A stretch of DNA of 64,000 bases from Boswellia sacra (taxonomy: Eukaryota; Streptophyta; Magnoliopsida; Sapindales; Burseraceae): assembly GCA_013180625.2 (NCBI GenBank), contig SNVD02008011.1, forward strand, positions 248,001-312,000, written 5' to 3'. Position 1 is the first letter of the stretch, and each line of letters begins with the position of its first letter. A program made the position numbers and the translations under genes. Shown one piece after another: positions 44,095-56,535 of the stretch. The notes under the pieces were generated by a model. The model was not told the DNA's origin and did no database searches. It saw nothing but the letters and a program-made list of their open reading frames with translations.

Positions 44095-47082
44095 TGTAAC
44101 ATTCCAAGTTTTGTAACCTTGATGTGCCCTGGATATATATATATATATGTACATTTATTAATCTGTGTATGTGTGCTTATAATGATTAATAAATGTTAGT
44201 GGGTAAGAATGAAGACTTAAAGAAATTGAGGGCCAAATGAAAATTGTGCCTAATACTTATCTATATATATGTATGGGAGCCTCTAGAAATTTCATTTTTT
44301 TCTCTCTTATCTCCACAAAAGCTCCCAGTCCTCTCTTTCTCTTCCTTTTGCTCTCTTCACTTGTGAGAATTCAACGAATTTAAGGAAGATTGAAGGGATA
44401 CAAGGTAGGAATCACCCCTTCAATTTCTAATGCTCGGCTAGGTAATTTTATGAGGAAATGTTAGACTAAGCTATGGTTAATGATGTGTTTATGCTATGTG
44501 TATCATGAGACATGGTAGAAATTGAAAATTTTAATAGGTTATACATGAATCTAGTAGTTTGGATGATAAAGGAAGGCCATAGATGATGATTAAATTAGAA
44601 GCCTGTAGGGCAGTCATACTGAGCAATAAGGATACGAAATTGCTCAAACATTTTTAGGTTACTTTCTAGTTTTGAAATTTTTATATGATAAACTAGACAT
44701 ATTGAGGAGTTTATAGAATTTTGAATCATTCAAAAATTCGAAATGTGTGATTTATAGTGAATTTGTGAATTTGCTGGAATAAAATTGAATCTCCCCTATT
44801 CTGAAACAGAGTAAGGGAAACGAGTTTTAATTGAGGGGTTAATCCTTCATGAAAAATTCTGGTTTTTTGGGATATAAGATCTTTTGTTTCATGTTGAATT
44901 GGAAATTTTTAGGTTTTTTGGAATTTTGTATGAATTGATATGATTTTCTAAGTTTTAGTCATGAAATTAAAAACTTTAACTTCCAAAATTGAGCAAGTAA
45001 GCTAAATTACTTTTGACTAACTTAAACTTATTAAAAAATTGTGATTTTTGGTGAAATGACTTCTATGTGTGTCTAGTTTTAGACTGGAAAGTTTGGTAAT
45101 GATTTGATTGACATTGAATTTTATAAAATTTATCAAAGTAGTGCTGATTAGTTGAAAGACCTGGAGACAGAATTTTACGTAAAGACAACATTAAGGGTTT
45201 CCAAGAGCATATGGCGTTATTTTGACTTAATAAAATTCATGAGATATAAAATATGTGTTTACTTCAGTCCCATGATGTTTGGTGACGATTAGCATAAGTA
45301 ACCCCTTATTATAATTATCCAAGAAATATATGTATAGTATTGAATTGTTATTGATGTTATTGGTTGGTTAAAATGTTGCTAACCCTTAAGAGATTTAATG
45401 ATTTCTAGGTGGAAATCTAGGCTAAAGAGTGAAGTAACCAAGTACATAGGTAGACCATTTCTGAGCGTATAATAGATTTTGTGTTGATTTGTAAATTGCA
45501 CTGGTTTTTATTTTTAATGTTTATGTATATTGTGGATGAATTCAGTTGGAATTGCCATAAATATATATAGATAGAAATGTGAATTTGACCATGAATATTA
45601 ATGTGATATTGCATGATTGAAAATTGTAGTTGAATCATGCGATGTGTGGTTTCACTCCCTTATGTATGTGTGTATTGAGCGACGTGTGATTTTAATCCTA
45701 TGATTGTGGCTATGTGTATGTCAAAATGCAGTTGGAAAAGGGATGGATGACCTTTGATAATGGAATTGTGTGTGTAAAGGTGTAATTTACACCTAAGGTA
45801 CTAGAACACACAAATTTTTTAAATGATAGGCATATCATGTAAACCCATATATGTGTATTAAGTCACCGATGATGATACATAACGGATAACTAGTGGCCAA
45901 TGGAATATGACATCAACGGCGATATATAACGGATGACATATCTACTAAAATGAAATTGTGAAAAATATTGCACTGACGATGATGCGTAACAGGTGACTAA
46001 TGGCCACTGAATGTACCACCACGACGATACATAACGGATGGTATGTTCTTTAAATGGGTATTGAATAACACATTTTATTGACGGTGATACGTAACGAATG
46101 ATATGTTGTGAAGTGTGTTACATGAAAGTCCTACCATGGATGAATGGTATAGTGTCCATAATGTTTGTCCATTAATGTATTTAAAATGCGTACCTCAAAT
46201 GTGCTTGAAAAGTGCATCAAAGGTGGCATAAGATTTGTGCTCTAAAGTGTGATGAGATGTGCATCTGATGTGTAGCTAATTTCTGTAAGATATGCTTCTA
46301 TATGTGATGAAAATGTGTTATACATATGTTAAGGTTGTGTAAAGCATGAACTATGAGTGTTAAGTGAAATGTATGTGAGGGTGAAACAAAGAAAATGGCC
46401 TAAGTATATTGACCAAACCCAGAATCGGCACAGGAGTGCCAGTGAAGTTATGGAGGAGTGCTAGCTTTACCCGCAAATCGAGTAGAGATAGAGAGTTAGC
46501 GCCCTAGCGCGATATAGGTGGCATAGGAGCGCCAACCCTTTTTGTGGAATATGTGTTTTAGGATAAAAAATTGTGCGGTCGCTCCAAGTGATCTATGTAG
46601 GAGTGTGACCCATGAATTCTGGCACTGTTCAACTCATTTGCAAGAAAAGAAAGGGTTACTTGTTGATCAAGAAAGGATTTTGAATTATGTTTATGAGATT
46701 CATTCCTACACGATTCCATTTTATCTTCACATTTTAGCTACTTCTTGAGTGTTTTACTCACTAAATCTGTTGTGTGCCTCAGGTGAGCCTTAGTTGAATG
46801 TAGATATAGAGGATTTTGCTAGAACGACATCAGAGTTCCCTTGCCAACCACCATACCACTGCAACACTCTAGATTATTTTGTGTGAATCATGGAATTCAT
46901 TAATGTGAATAGTTTTATGATATGTGGTTGACATGATAGGAACTTTGTATTTTGGATGCTCAGTTTAATACAAAGATGGTATTCTTTTAATTATTGTGTA
47001 CATTCTTTAGTCACCACTGCTTGTTACTTTATGAGAATGCTTAGATTAACATTTTGTATCTTTAATGGTATGTGGTGTTACA
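44095..47082 (+). mobile_element. Solo LTR of a Ty3/Gypsy chromovirus, related to the 56.5-kb element
   Basis: Starts TGTAACATTCCAAGTTTTG and ends GGTATGTGGTGTTACA. The 5-mers outside it are GTAAG (44090-44094) and TTAAG (47083-47087), a 4/5 match. No internal domain or second LTR is present. Homology to the Gypsy LTR at 56536-59132 is visible near the 3' end (TTGTGTGCCTCAGGTGA near 46.77 kb, AGAGTTCCCTTG near 46.83 kb) and at the 5' end. The orientation is opposite to that element. This is the expected product of LTR-LTR recombination. Confidence 0.75.
45864..46110. repeat. Degenerate repeats GATACATAACGGAT in the solo LTR
   Basis: Variants of CGATGATACATAACGGATGA occur at about 45864, 45918, 45973, 46020 and 46081, spaced 47-61 bp apart. 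Confidence 0.7.
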
Positions 47083-47460
47083 TTAAGGATTAAACTTTAA
47101 ATATTATAACATTTTCAACGATTAATTATTTTCAATAACCCCATTATAAAAAGAATCTTTAATCTCACAGCAACCTATCAATAATATCACTATGATATTT
47201 ATCATTTCATCAGGCCAACCATCTCCTTCTCACCCTCAATTTAACTTGGATGTCGAAGCTTTCTAAGTGATGGCAGAGAAGTGAATTTGAAAGAGGAAAG
47301 AGATAGTAAGCCTAACGAAGCGAAGGTATAGGAGTCTAAGTGAAACGGTAAAAAAGATTATATTTTAGAGACAAATTCCAACATTAGAGCCATTCACGCA
47401 AAGGATTTCAACCACTTTAATTGGAAAGTTGCTAGGTAATGGAAAAGAAACTTTTAATGA
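47083..47460. other. Non-coding block related to 30.6-30.9 kb
   Basis: Shares ordered words with the block at about 30590-30900 (see that entry). It lies between the solo LTR and the LTR of element C. It is unclassified, with no gene recognised. Confidence 0.45.
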
Positions 47461-47649
47461 AGAAGAATATAAAAACTAGAAGACTTTCTTGGATTCTTTA
47501 GAAGTGTATATAAGGCATGAATGCACTTAACATGCAAAATTCAGAGTGTATCTGACTCTTGTTGACATCATCTGTTAGTTACACATCTTTGACGCCTAGC
47601 ATAGTAGTAACCTTCATAATTACCAACTAACTAACATTTTACTTCAACA
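47461..47649 (-). repeat. Part of the 3' LTR of element C, outer edge uncertain
   Basis: The inner LTR edge is TTTTACTTCAACA at 47649, followed by CTCTCTCCCTCAAGTT, the polypurine tract in element orientation. A TATA-type CTTATATACACTTC (minus strand) lies near 47.51 kb. I could not fix the other LTR edge. Confidence 0.5.
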
Positions 47650-47983
47650 CTCTCTCCCTCAAGTTTAACTGGTCTTTTTTAACCAATAAACTTACTGCTT
47701 GACATGATGTTATGTTCTCTCAAAGTGTTTCAAACCTTATCCTAGTTAATGGCTTTGTTAAAATATCTGCTAGTTGAAACTTAGTTGGAACACGTTGAAC
47801 TACTAGTTGCTGAGACATTTTTTTTTTATCTAATAAAATGAACATCGGCTTCCATATGTTTGGCTCTTGCGTGAAAAATAGGATTTGTAGCTAGTGATTT
47901 TGCACTTTGTTATCACACCAAATCACAGGAACTTCTACCAGTTGCAAATTTAATTCTTTCAAAAAACTCTGTAACCATAGCAA

Positions 47984-50095
47984 TTATTTAACACCTTGTG
48001 ACAGAGCCCTATATTTAGACTCGGTTGAGGACCTAGCCACCACTTTTTGCTTTTTAGCTGACCAAAAGATCAGATTCTCCCCGATATAAACATAGCAACC
48101 AGATGTTAATTTTCTATCATCAACTAAACTCGCCCATTCAGTGTCATTGTATTCGATTATCTTAAGTGAAGTCATATGCTTGAAAAGTATTCCATAATCA
48201 CCATGCCTTTAACATTCCTTAGTAATCTTTTGCAACTTTGCCTTGAACTTTGGTTGGTGACTGAAGATGTTGACTCAGCTTATTAACAACAAATGAAATA
48301 TCTAGATGAGATATGGGTAAGAGCTCTAATGACGCTTCTATACATAGTAGGCTATTCAAAGTGCTCATTGTTATCTGCTGAGAACTTCTGATTTGTCACC
48401 ATAGGAGTTAAAGTTTGTTTGGCTTCAAGCATGCTATATTTTTTTAGCAAATCCTCAGCGTATTTTTTTTGTGTTAGTAATAAGTAGCCCTCTTTTCTGT
48501 AAACCTCAAATCCAAGGAAATAATGAACTGCTCCTAAAGTCTTAAGTGAAAAATGTTTGTTCAAGTCACTAATAACCTATTGCATTTGAGCTTTCTCACT
48601 ACGTGTCATCAATATATCATCAATATACATAAGTAGCGAAACTAACTTGCTTTCATCCTATATGTAAAAAAGCTAGAGTCAGCAATCGACATCTTAAAAC
48701 ACCATTGACGCAGGGCTCCCTTGTGTTTGTTAAACCAAGCATAGGGAGTCTGCTTTAATCCATAAAGTGATTTATGAAGTTTGCAAACATAAGAGTGATG
48801 AACTGGATCAATAAAGCCTTTTGGTTGGGAGATAAAGACGTCTTCCTATAAATCACCAATTAAAAAGGCATTTTTTATGTCTATTTGCTGGATGTCCCAG
48901 TGATAAGAAATGGCTAATGAGAAAACTAATCTAATAGTTGAAGGCTTGATAATCAAGCTGAAGGTTGCAAAGTAGTCAATGTCAGGGGATTTTTGGAAAT
49001 CTTTGTCCATAAGCTTGGCCTTATACCTTTAGATGCTACCATCAGCATTGTAGTTAATTAAAAAAATCTATTTATGATCAACTATGTGACTAGCTTCTTG
49101 TGATGGCACTACAGACTAGGTATGATTAGCCGTAAGAGCATTATATTCAGATTCATTACTTTTTCTTAATGGGAAGTAGAAAAAGCTTGTGTGATAGAAG
49201 AAGGTTTTGTGATATCAAGTTTTGCAGTAGAGAAAAATTTAGGCTTAAAAATTCCATCCTTAGCTGCAGTGACCATTGGATGAGTATTTAGTGTTTTTTT
49301 TTTTTTTTTTTTTTTTGCCTTCAAGGTGTTTGTGGGAGTGTGTTGGAGCTGGAGATAAGGATGAAGAAACTTGACCCTTAAAGTTGATGTAGAAAGTATA
49401 AGAGGTACAAGAGAATGTAGGGAATTTGAGATTTGTATAATAGGAGAATGAGATATAATAGTATTTGGTAAAGACATTTCAGGTTTAGAAGATAAATAAA
49501 CTGGTATATGCCAAGGAGAAGAGAGCATATAGCCTAAGGTGAATATAAGTATCATTGTTGAGAAGAAAATAGCCAGACTAAAAGGGAAAAACAGTTTTAT
49601 AAAAGGAAACACTTTTAATTATATAAATTCTACCAGATGAATACAAGCAAAGATATCCCTTATGATTATTGTTGCAGCCTAGAAAAACATACTTAGAAGT
49701 GTGAAAAGCAAGTTTTTGATGATTGTAAGGTCTCAAATTTAGGAAGCAAGCATAGCCCAAGACTTTCAAAATTTTTTAATCAAGAAAAATTTTATAAAGT
49801 TGTTAATATGGTGATTTATTACCAAGTGATAAAGAAGGCAGTCTATTAAGTAGAAAAGTTGTTTCATGAAAAGCATGCCACCAGAATTCGCAAGGCAGAC
49901 TACCTTGAGCAAGTAGAGTTAAAACAATTTCCGCAACTGATCTGTGACTGCATCCCACAACTCCATTGTTTTGATGAATGTAAGGACATGGATGCTTGAA
50001 AACAATGCCAAGCTGATAAAGTAAGGTTATGAGAGGCCCAAATTATCCCTCGAGTCTGTTTGCAAGCATTTAAGTTGAGTAATGAACTGCCTTCC
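47984..50095 (-). pseudogene. Integrase C-half, RT and RNase H of element C
   Basis: Reading from 50095 downward, the first part is the integrase region with CLQTDS (49.99-50.07 kb), HQNNGVV and FWWHAFHETTFLLNRLPSLS. The Glu of the usual E-R-K motif reads Gly (GVVGCSHR). Then come GYACFLNLRPYNHQKLAF and VFLGCNNNHKGYLCL (49769-49578). An Asn/Ser-rich spacer contains a 23-base T run (49294-49316). RT lies at about 49.1-48.35 kb (IYIDDILMT near 48.6 kb) and RNase H at 48175-47984 (DDRKLTSGCYVYIGENLIFW). Multiple stops. Confidence 0.78.
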
Positions 50096-50543
50096 TGTTA
50101 GGAGCTTGAGCACTCCCACCACAGCTCAAATAAAAGACGACAAACAAATTGTTATATTAGAAATAACAATTTGGGTGGCACTACCTTCCACAATAAATAA
50201 AATAGACAACTTGGGCGACTCAGCCTTCCACAGTAAATAAGTTAAAGGCAATAAAGAAAATAAAAGCACAAAAATTTAACGTGGTAAAACCCTCAATTTA
50301 AGGGAAACCTCCACGGGACAAGACCAAAAATATTTTACTATGAATAAAAAATATTACAATCTCTCTCACAATTAGAATGGAGGAGATAACAAGGGAGAAA
50401 GAAGAAAAAAGCTTAATACTTAAGCTCGGGACAAGTATACATGGAGGAGGAGGCTTTATTATATAGCCTAGCCTCCCCCTTGACTTATTGTTTCCCACCA
50501 ATGTGGGATTGTGTGAAAGGCAAAAATGCCTTCACACTTCACA
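50096..50543 (-). repeat. 3' LTR of element B (about 448 bp)
   Basis: Starts TGTTAGGAGCTTGAGCACTC and ends TTCACACTTCACA, followed by TTCTCCCACTTGAAGG, the polypurine tract in element orientation. Confidence 0.88.
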
Positions 50544-50707
50544 TTCTCCCACTTGAAGGCATTTTTTCTTTCAGTCTTGTCTCTATACATGCTGCTCACG
50601 TTCTGACAGGCCACAAGACGTTCTACACTAGATGAACTTATCAGCATTGATTGGTTTGGTCAATGCATCTGCTATGTTATCCTTCGTGTGGATTTTCTGC
50701 ATATCCA

Positions 50708-53700
50708 CTATTCCATATATTGAACTCCTATGTGCTTCGTTCTTAAATGAAAGATTGGATTCCTTGCGATATGCAAGGCACTCTGACTGTCACAAAATAA
50801 AGAAAATTTCTCTTGTTTGTGCCCCAGTTCCTCCAATAACCTGATGATCCAAATAGCTTCCTTGCATGCTTGTGTAGCTGCCATATACTCTGCTTCTGTT
50901 GTAGATAGAGCCATAATAATTTGAAGTTTGGATACCCAGCTCACAACACCTCCTGCAAGTGTAAACATATAGCCTGCAGTGGACTTCCTTTTGTCAATAT
51001 CTCTTGCAAAATCTGAATCAACATAGCCCTTGACAATGAACTCTGATCCTCCATAACATATTGCAGCATCAGAGGTCCTTTTGATGTATCTAAGGATCCT
51101 TTTAACAGAATTCCAATGCTCTCTTCCCAAATTAGCCATGAATCTACTGAGCGCTCCCACTGCTTGTGCAATTTTTCGTCTTATACAAATCACAGCATGC
51201 ATTAGGCTCCTTAGTGCTGATGCATACGGTACTTGAGACATTTCCATCCTCTCCACTTCATTTCTAGGGCTCATACTTGAGGATAATTTATGATTAACAG
51301 GAAATGAGGGTGGAAATTGGCCTACAATCTTGCATGTTGAAGCGGCGCAAGATTTTCTTCAAGTAGTTCTTTTGAGATAGCCAAATCTTCCTGTTTTTTC
51401 TATCTTGGTGAATTTGCATCCCTAGAATCTTGTTTGCCTTTCCTAAATCCTTCATTTCAAATCCCCTAGGCAATTGTACCTTTAATTCTTGGACCTGATT
51501 TTTAATGCCTGCTACTAACATATCGTCCATGTAAAACAACAAAATGACAAAGTCTTCCTCAAACCTTTTGTAATACGTATAATGATCTGAGCAGAGTCTG
51601 TTGTACCCAAGGCTAATGATGAATGAATCAAATCTCTTGTACCAGCACCTTGGCACCTGTTTTAAGCCGTATAGAGATTTGGTCATCCTGCAAACCAAGT
51701 TCTCTTTTCCTTCTTTAATAAAACCTTCCGGTTGGAGCATATAAATTTCTTCTTCAAGTTCTCCATGAAGAAACGTAGTTTTTACATCTAACTACTCTAA
51801 GTGTAAGTCAAATGTAGCACACATAGCCAATACTGCTCGAAATGTTGTAAGTCCTACCACAGGAGAGAATATCTCATTGAAATCAACTCCTTCTTTCTGA
51901 GCATATCCTTTGATCATCAGTCTAGCATGATGCCACTCCACTTGATTATTCCCATCATGTTTGATCTTGTAGACCCATTTATTTCCAATGGCTTTTCTTC
52001 CATGTGGTAGTGACACAAGTTCTCATGCCTTGTTTTTGCCTAAAGCTTCTACCTTTTCATGCACTGCTGTCATCTATAGAGATGCATCAAAACTTTTTAT
52101 AACCTCCTGAAAGGTTGAAGGCTCTTCATCTTCTATTAGGAGACAGTATGCAACATTGCTCGCCATCATATACTCTGAATGCCAAGAAGGCTTCTTTCTT
52201 TCTCGAGTTGCTCAACGGACTTCAGGCGCTTCTACCTCAACTGGTTCTTGATCATCGTGTTCTGGTATTGCTTCACGAGAAACTGTTTCTTCCTGTACTG
52301 ATACAGTCTCAACATTTTTTTTTCGTGCTATCACTTTCTTCACATTTAAACATGTCTTCTACAAAGTCAACATCCCTGCTGATGACAACCTTATGGGCAG
52401 TAGGATCCCATAGGCGATACCCCTTTACTCCATCAACAAACCCCAAGAGGATGCATTCCCTGGATTTTGGATCCAGCTTCGTTCTTTCTTGGTCATGATA
52501 CATCATATAAGTAAGACATCCGAAAATATGAAGGGAGGAATAATCAGTTGGCTGACCAATCCACATCTCCATAGGTGTCTTCACCTTAATTGTTTTCTAT
52601 TGAGACCTATTTATCAAGTAACAAGCTTTAATGGCTGCTTTTGCCCAAAATGTCTTGTTTAGACCCGCAGTCCTTAGTAATGCTCTCATTCTTTCTACGA
52701 GAGTTCTATTTAATCGCTCTGCCACTCTATTTTGTTGTGGTGTGTAAGCAACTGTCTTTTACCGTTTTACACATTCTTGACTGCAAAATATGTCAAATTC
52801 CTTGTTGCAGAATTCTCTCCCATTATCTGTCCTCAAACACTTGATCCTTTTTCCGAATTCAAGTTCCACCTGTGCTTTGAAGGCTTTAAATATAGGAGAT
52901 ACATCTGACTTTTTCTTGATGACATATACCCAACATCTCCTAGAATAATCATCCACAAACAATACAAAGTAGTTTGCTCCTTCTAGGGACGTAACTGGTG
53001 ATTCCTAAATATCAGAATGAATCAAGTGTAGAATATTTTTACTCCTAGCAATAGATCTGCTAAAACTCAGTCTACTCTACTTGCTAATAACACAATGCTC
53101 ATAGAATGGTAAACTTATAATTTTAATTCCAGGAAGCAATTTTCGGTCCAAGAGAATCTTCAAACCCTTTTTGGACATATAGCCGAGTCTTGCGATGCCA
53201 TATCATATACAATTCTTCTCCAAAACTAGCAATAGATGTTTCTGCCTCTTGAACAGTTTCTCTATGGATCATGTATAGGTTAGCAGTAATCTTTTATGCC
53301 TTCATCACCATCAGCGCGCCTTTGACAACCTTCATGGTCCCATTTTTTGCATGGAACTCACATCCGAGGTCATCCAACTATCCTATTGATAGCAAATTTT
53401 TCTTCAAGCTAATCATATGTCGTACATATTGGATAGTGCGAATCGTTCCATCAAACATTTTTGCTTTGACGGTTCCAATACCAGCAATTTTTAAGGCATG
53501 ATCATGACCCATGTACATAGACCGTTCTGAGATAGGCTTATATTGATAGAACCAATCTCTTCTAGAAGTCATATGCCATGTTACTGCTGAATCAATTAGC
53601 CAAATATCAAAAATCTTTTTCTGCCTTCCATAACTGTTGTTGCCTTGCTGCATAAGATTTCGCCATCTCCCAAAGTACTTGCTACACAACCTTGAGATCC

Positions 53701-54451
53701 TGACGACTCAGATTCCTTTCCTTTGCTGTTTCCCTCTCCATTCTGCTTAAGATGCCAACACTCGTTTTTCACATGCCCTTGCTTTTCGCAATGGTAGTAT
53801 TTAACAAACTTCCTTCCTTTAGACTTTCCCATATTCTGATTGTGACTCCTACTGGAACCACATTCCTTTGATCTCCCTCTATTGGCGGATAAAGACTCTG
53901 CTTATTGAGAAGTCATTATTCTGTCTTCCTTGTTTTTACTTCTTCTTTCTTCTTCTAAGACAGAAGTCGCAACATCATTAAAGACTAGAGATGACTTCAT
54001 CGAACCATTTGCTAAGTTGAGGATGAGATTATCGTATGAATCAGGTAGACTCTGAAGTAGAAGCTGAGCACGTTCCTTCTCTTCTATGTTATGCTCCATG
54101 GTTGAGAGTTGAGAGAATAACATCTTCACAGTGTTGATATGTTCAGTCATCGGAGTGGTTTCTGACATATCAAGAGTGTACAGCTTCCTTTTCAAGAAAT
54201 TTTTTTTTTTGTGTAGAGATATGGCTTCATATAGGCCTGTCAACGTATCCAAAATCTCCTTTGCAGAGTTCAATTCTTGAATACTTGACAGCACTTCATT
54301 TGCATCTGCTAGATGTAGATTTGCCATCGCATCACCATCAATCTTGTCCCATTTCTTTTCATCTTAAATAACTAAAGATAGCCTTTATTTTTATTTTTCA
54401 TAGCCCAAAGTTGTTTCCATCGAACTTCTCTATCTTAAATTTGGTTGCCAT
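50708..54451 (-). pseudogene. gag-pol of element B, broken by stops and frameshifts
   Basis: Gag begins MATKFKIEKFDGN at 54451, stops soon after, and continues at 54327-53902 with the UBN2 region (LLLQSLPDSYDNLI). The knuckle at about 53.8 kb is YHCEKQGHVKNEC, with the first Cys replaced by Tyr. The protease site reads LIDSAVTWHMT. The integrase shows FVDDYSRRCWVYVI and RTDNGREF (52962-52759), then QNRVAERLNRT and GLNKTFWAKAA (52.75-52.6 kb), and MKTPMEMWIGQPTDYS (52584). RT spans 52016-51294 with KSLYGLKQVPRCWY and the catalytic FYMDDMLVAG. RNase H is at 51274-50708 (YVDSDFARDIDKRKSTAGYM, STTEAEYMAATQA). Confidence 0.88.
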
Positions 54452-54774
54452 TTGTCTTGCAGTGAACAGTACCATATATGTGAACAGTATCCTTAAATAG
54501 TATCGTATATGTGAATAGTAATGGTTTCCGTATAGGTACACCACTGCTAAACAGTAACCAGGAATAGTAGTAATTACCGGTATGATTTAATATACACCAG
54601 AAAAGCTTCCAGGAAACACTGGAGGGGTCACAAGCGGTCCCACTTAAAATCCAGTCCCCTTAGACTCTTACCGTCTTTTTGATAAAGCTTTCTTAGACAT
54701 ATATCTAACCATACAAGTAACCACTCGCTGCCCTAACCCTTGGCTCTGCCTTCGCAACTTGGCTCTGATACTAT

Positions 54775-55235
54775 TGTTAGGAGATTGAGCACTCCCACTG
54801 CAGCTCAAATAAAAGACAAGAAACAAATTGTTATGTTACAAATAACAATTTGGGTAGCACTGCTTTCCGCATTAAATAAAATAGGTAACTTGGGCAGCTC
54901 AGCCTTCCACAGTAAATAAATTAAAGGCAATAAAGAAGATAAAGGCACAAAAATTTAACGTGGTAAAACCCTCAATTTGAGGGAAACCTTCACGAGACAG
55001 GACCGAAAATATTTTACTGTGAATAAAAAATATTACAATCTCTCTCACAATTAAAATAGAGGAGATAAAAAGAGAGAAAGAAGAGAAAAGCTTAATGCAT
55101 AAGCTTGGGACAAGTATAAGGGGACGAGGAGGCTTTATTATATTACCTAGCCTCCCCCTTAACTTATTGTTTTCCACCAATGTGGGATTGTGTGAAAGGC
55201 AAAAATGCCTTCACACTTCACATTCACACTTCACA
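54775..55235 (-). repeat. 5' LTR of element B (461 bp) with a 13-bp terminal duplication
   Basis: Starts TGTTAGGAGATTGAGCACTC. Where the left LTR ends TTCACACTTCACA, this one has the 13 bases TTCACACTTCACA once more before the target-site flank CTTTC. Confidence 0.8.
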
Positions 55236-56535
55236 CTTTCAATAAGGGATAGAAATGCAGGAAAAATGGTTGAAACTTTAGCTGTAGATTACATGGGATA
55301 AATCCAACCATAACCGTTGTAGTGATTAACAAAAAGCAGATAATATTTAAATCCATCAACAGAACTGATAGGTGTGGGCCCTCATACATCAACAAAAAGA
55401 TTTTCTAAAAGAGCCTTTATATTTGTTAAAGACATTGAATAATGGGAGTGACACTACTTGCCAAATCTACAAGAATCACATTGCAACACTTTGTTAAATG
55501 CACTTATGAGCAATCCAGATTGTGTTGCAATAGTAGCTAATGTTTGTGCATTAGGATGGCCCGATCTTTGGTAATATAGAACTGATGAAGAAATTAGTAA
55601 CTGAGAAGTACACTTACTTATTACACAGGAAAACAAAAATTCTAGTTTAAGAGAAAAGCAATTTTTATAGCATTATTTTTTTGATCAGTGGACATAGATG
55701 TGGCAATAGAAGTTGATGATATTTGCTTGAAGGATTAAGTTAAAGAGAAGTGCTTGTAAAGTCCATTGTCAAGCCTGCCTTCCATGAGAATTTGTCTCCT
55801 GATCTTGTCCTTAACAAAACAAAAATAGAAATGAAATTTAATCATGACATCATTATCCTTAATCAACCTAGAAATATTAACCATATTCTTTGTGACAATA
55901 GAAGCATGGAAACCTCTTTGAAGATACATCGGTTTAGACATGTTAGGAGTAAATAAAATCATAGAACCCATATGCAGGATTGAGATGACATTCACATTTC
56001 CAACTTGAATGCTTTCAATGCTATTGTATTCTTTTTTGATATCCATGTTACTTAGATTAGATGTTATGTGATCTGTAGCACTTGTGTCAAGATACCAGGA
56101 TGCATCAGCTATAGCTACAAGAGAAGCAACATATGCCTGAGCAATAAATTGATAGCTTTGAGCCTGAGGTTGTTAAGAATTGCTATTGAAAGAGTTTCCT
56201 AGACCATGTTGAGTTGCTGGATTTCCTTGAAAACTTATGTCGAACCTGTGATAACGCCTCAATGCAACAAGTCCAAATTTGCCACATAACTGACAAGTAG
56301 GCATATTATTACCTCTATTTGAATTTGCATTACCAGAAACAAACCTTCCTCCTTGAGGCTTGCCTCTACCTCTGCCAGAAAAATTCTGATTTGAAATATT
56401 TTAAGGTGAATAGTTCTTACAAAACTCAGATCTATATCAAGTATTTGTAAATGAGCCATTTATTTGAGCTAAATGCACACTATGATCAACATGAACTTGT
56501 TGTGAAGTAGATGGTTGAGCAATTCTCAGTTCAAA
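55236..56535 (-). pseudogene. gag C-terminus, protease and integrase N-half of element C
   Basis: Starts within gag at the Gypsy LTR edge (LRIAQPSTSQQVHVDHSV). A Gly/Arg-rich stretch follows, then a damaged knuckle CQLCGKFGLVALRRYHRFD, in which His and the last Cys are lost. The protease motif is WYLDTSATDHITS near 56.09 kb (DTS for the usual DSG). The segment at 56046-55735 precedes GAG-pre-integrase (RSGHPNAQTLATIA and CDSCRFGK, 55.6-55.45 kb). Integrase with NHYNGYGWIYPM and FPAFLSLIE reaches the insertion site of element B at 55240. Confidence 0.78.

Larger units (their letters stand above)
50096..55235 (-). mobile_element. Copia element B (Tork/Tnt1-like), nested in element C
   Basis: The left LTR is at 50096-50543 and the right LTR at 54775-55235. 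The PBS (minus TAGTATCAGAGC, one mismatch to initiator tRNA-Met) is at 54762-54773. Gag, protease, integrase, RT and RNase H lie between. The flanks CTTCC (50091-50095) and CTTTC (55236-55240) match at 4 of 5 bases. Removing the insert with one flank copy restores the reading frame of element C integrase across the junction, which supports these borders. The coding is broken by several stops. Confidence 0.88.
47461..56535 (-). mobile_element. Old Copia element C, interrupted by elements B and the Gypsy element
   Basis: The minus-strand coding order runs from gag at 56535 through protease, integrase, RT and RNase H to a polypurine tract and the 3' LTR that ends on the + strand at 47649 (ACTTCAACA). 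Element B (50096-55235) splits the integrase, and the Gypsy LTR begins at 56536 inside gag. The 5' LTR is not in the window. The outer LTR edge near 47.46 kb is uncertain. The zinc-knuckle/protease style (GRGRG...CQLCGK, HRFD) resembles RE1-type Copia elements (inference). Confidence 0.75.

Noticed and set aside
49285..49320. Lys-run protein segment in a minus-strand frame
   Set aside because: It comes from a 23-base T run in decayed element C. It may be a poly(A)-type or slippage tract.
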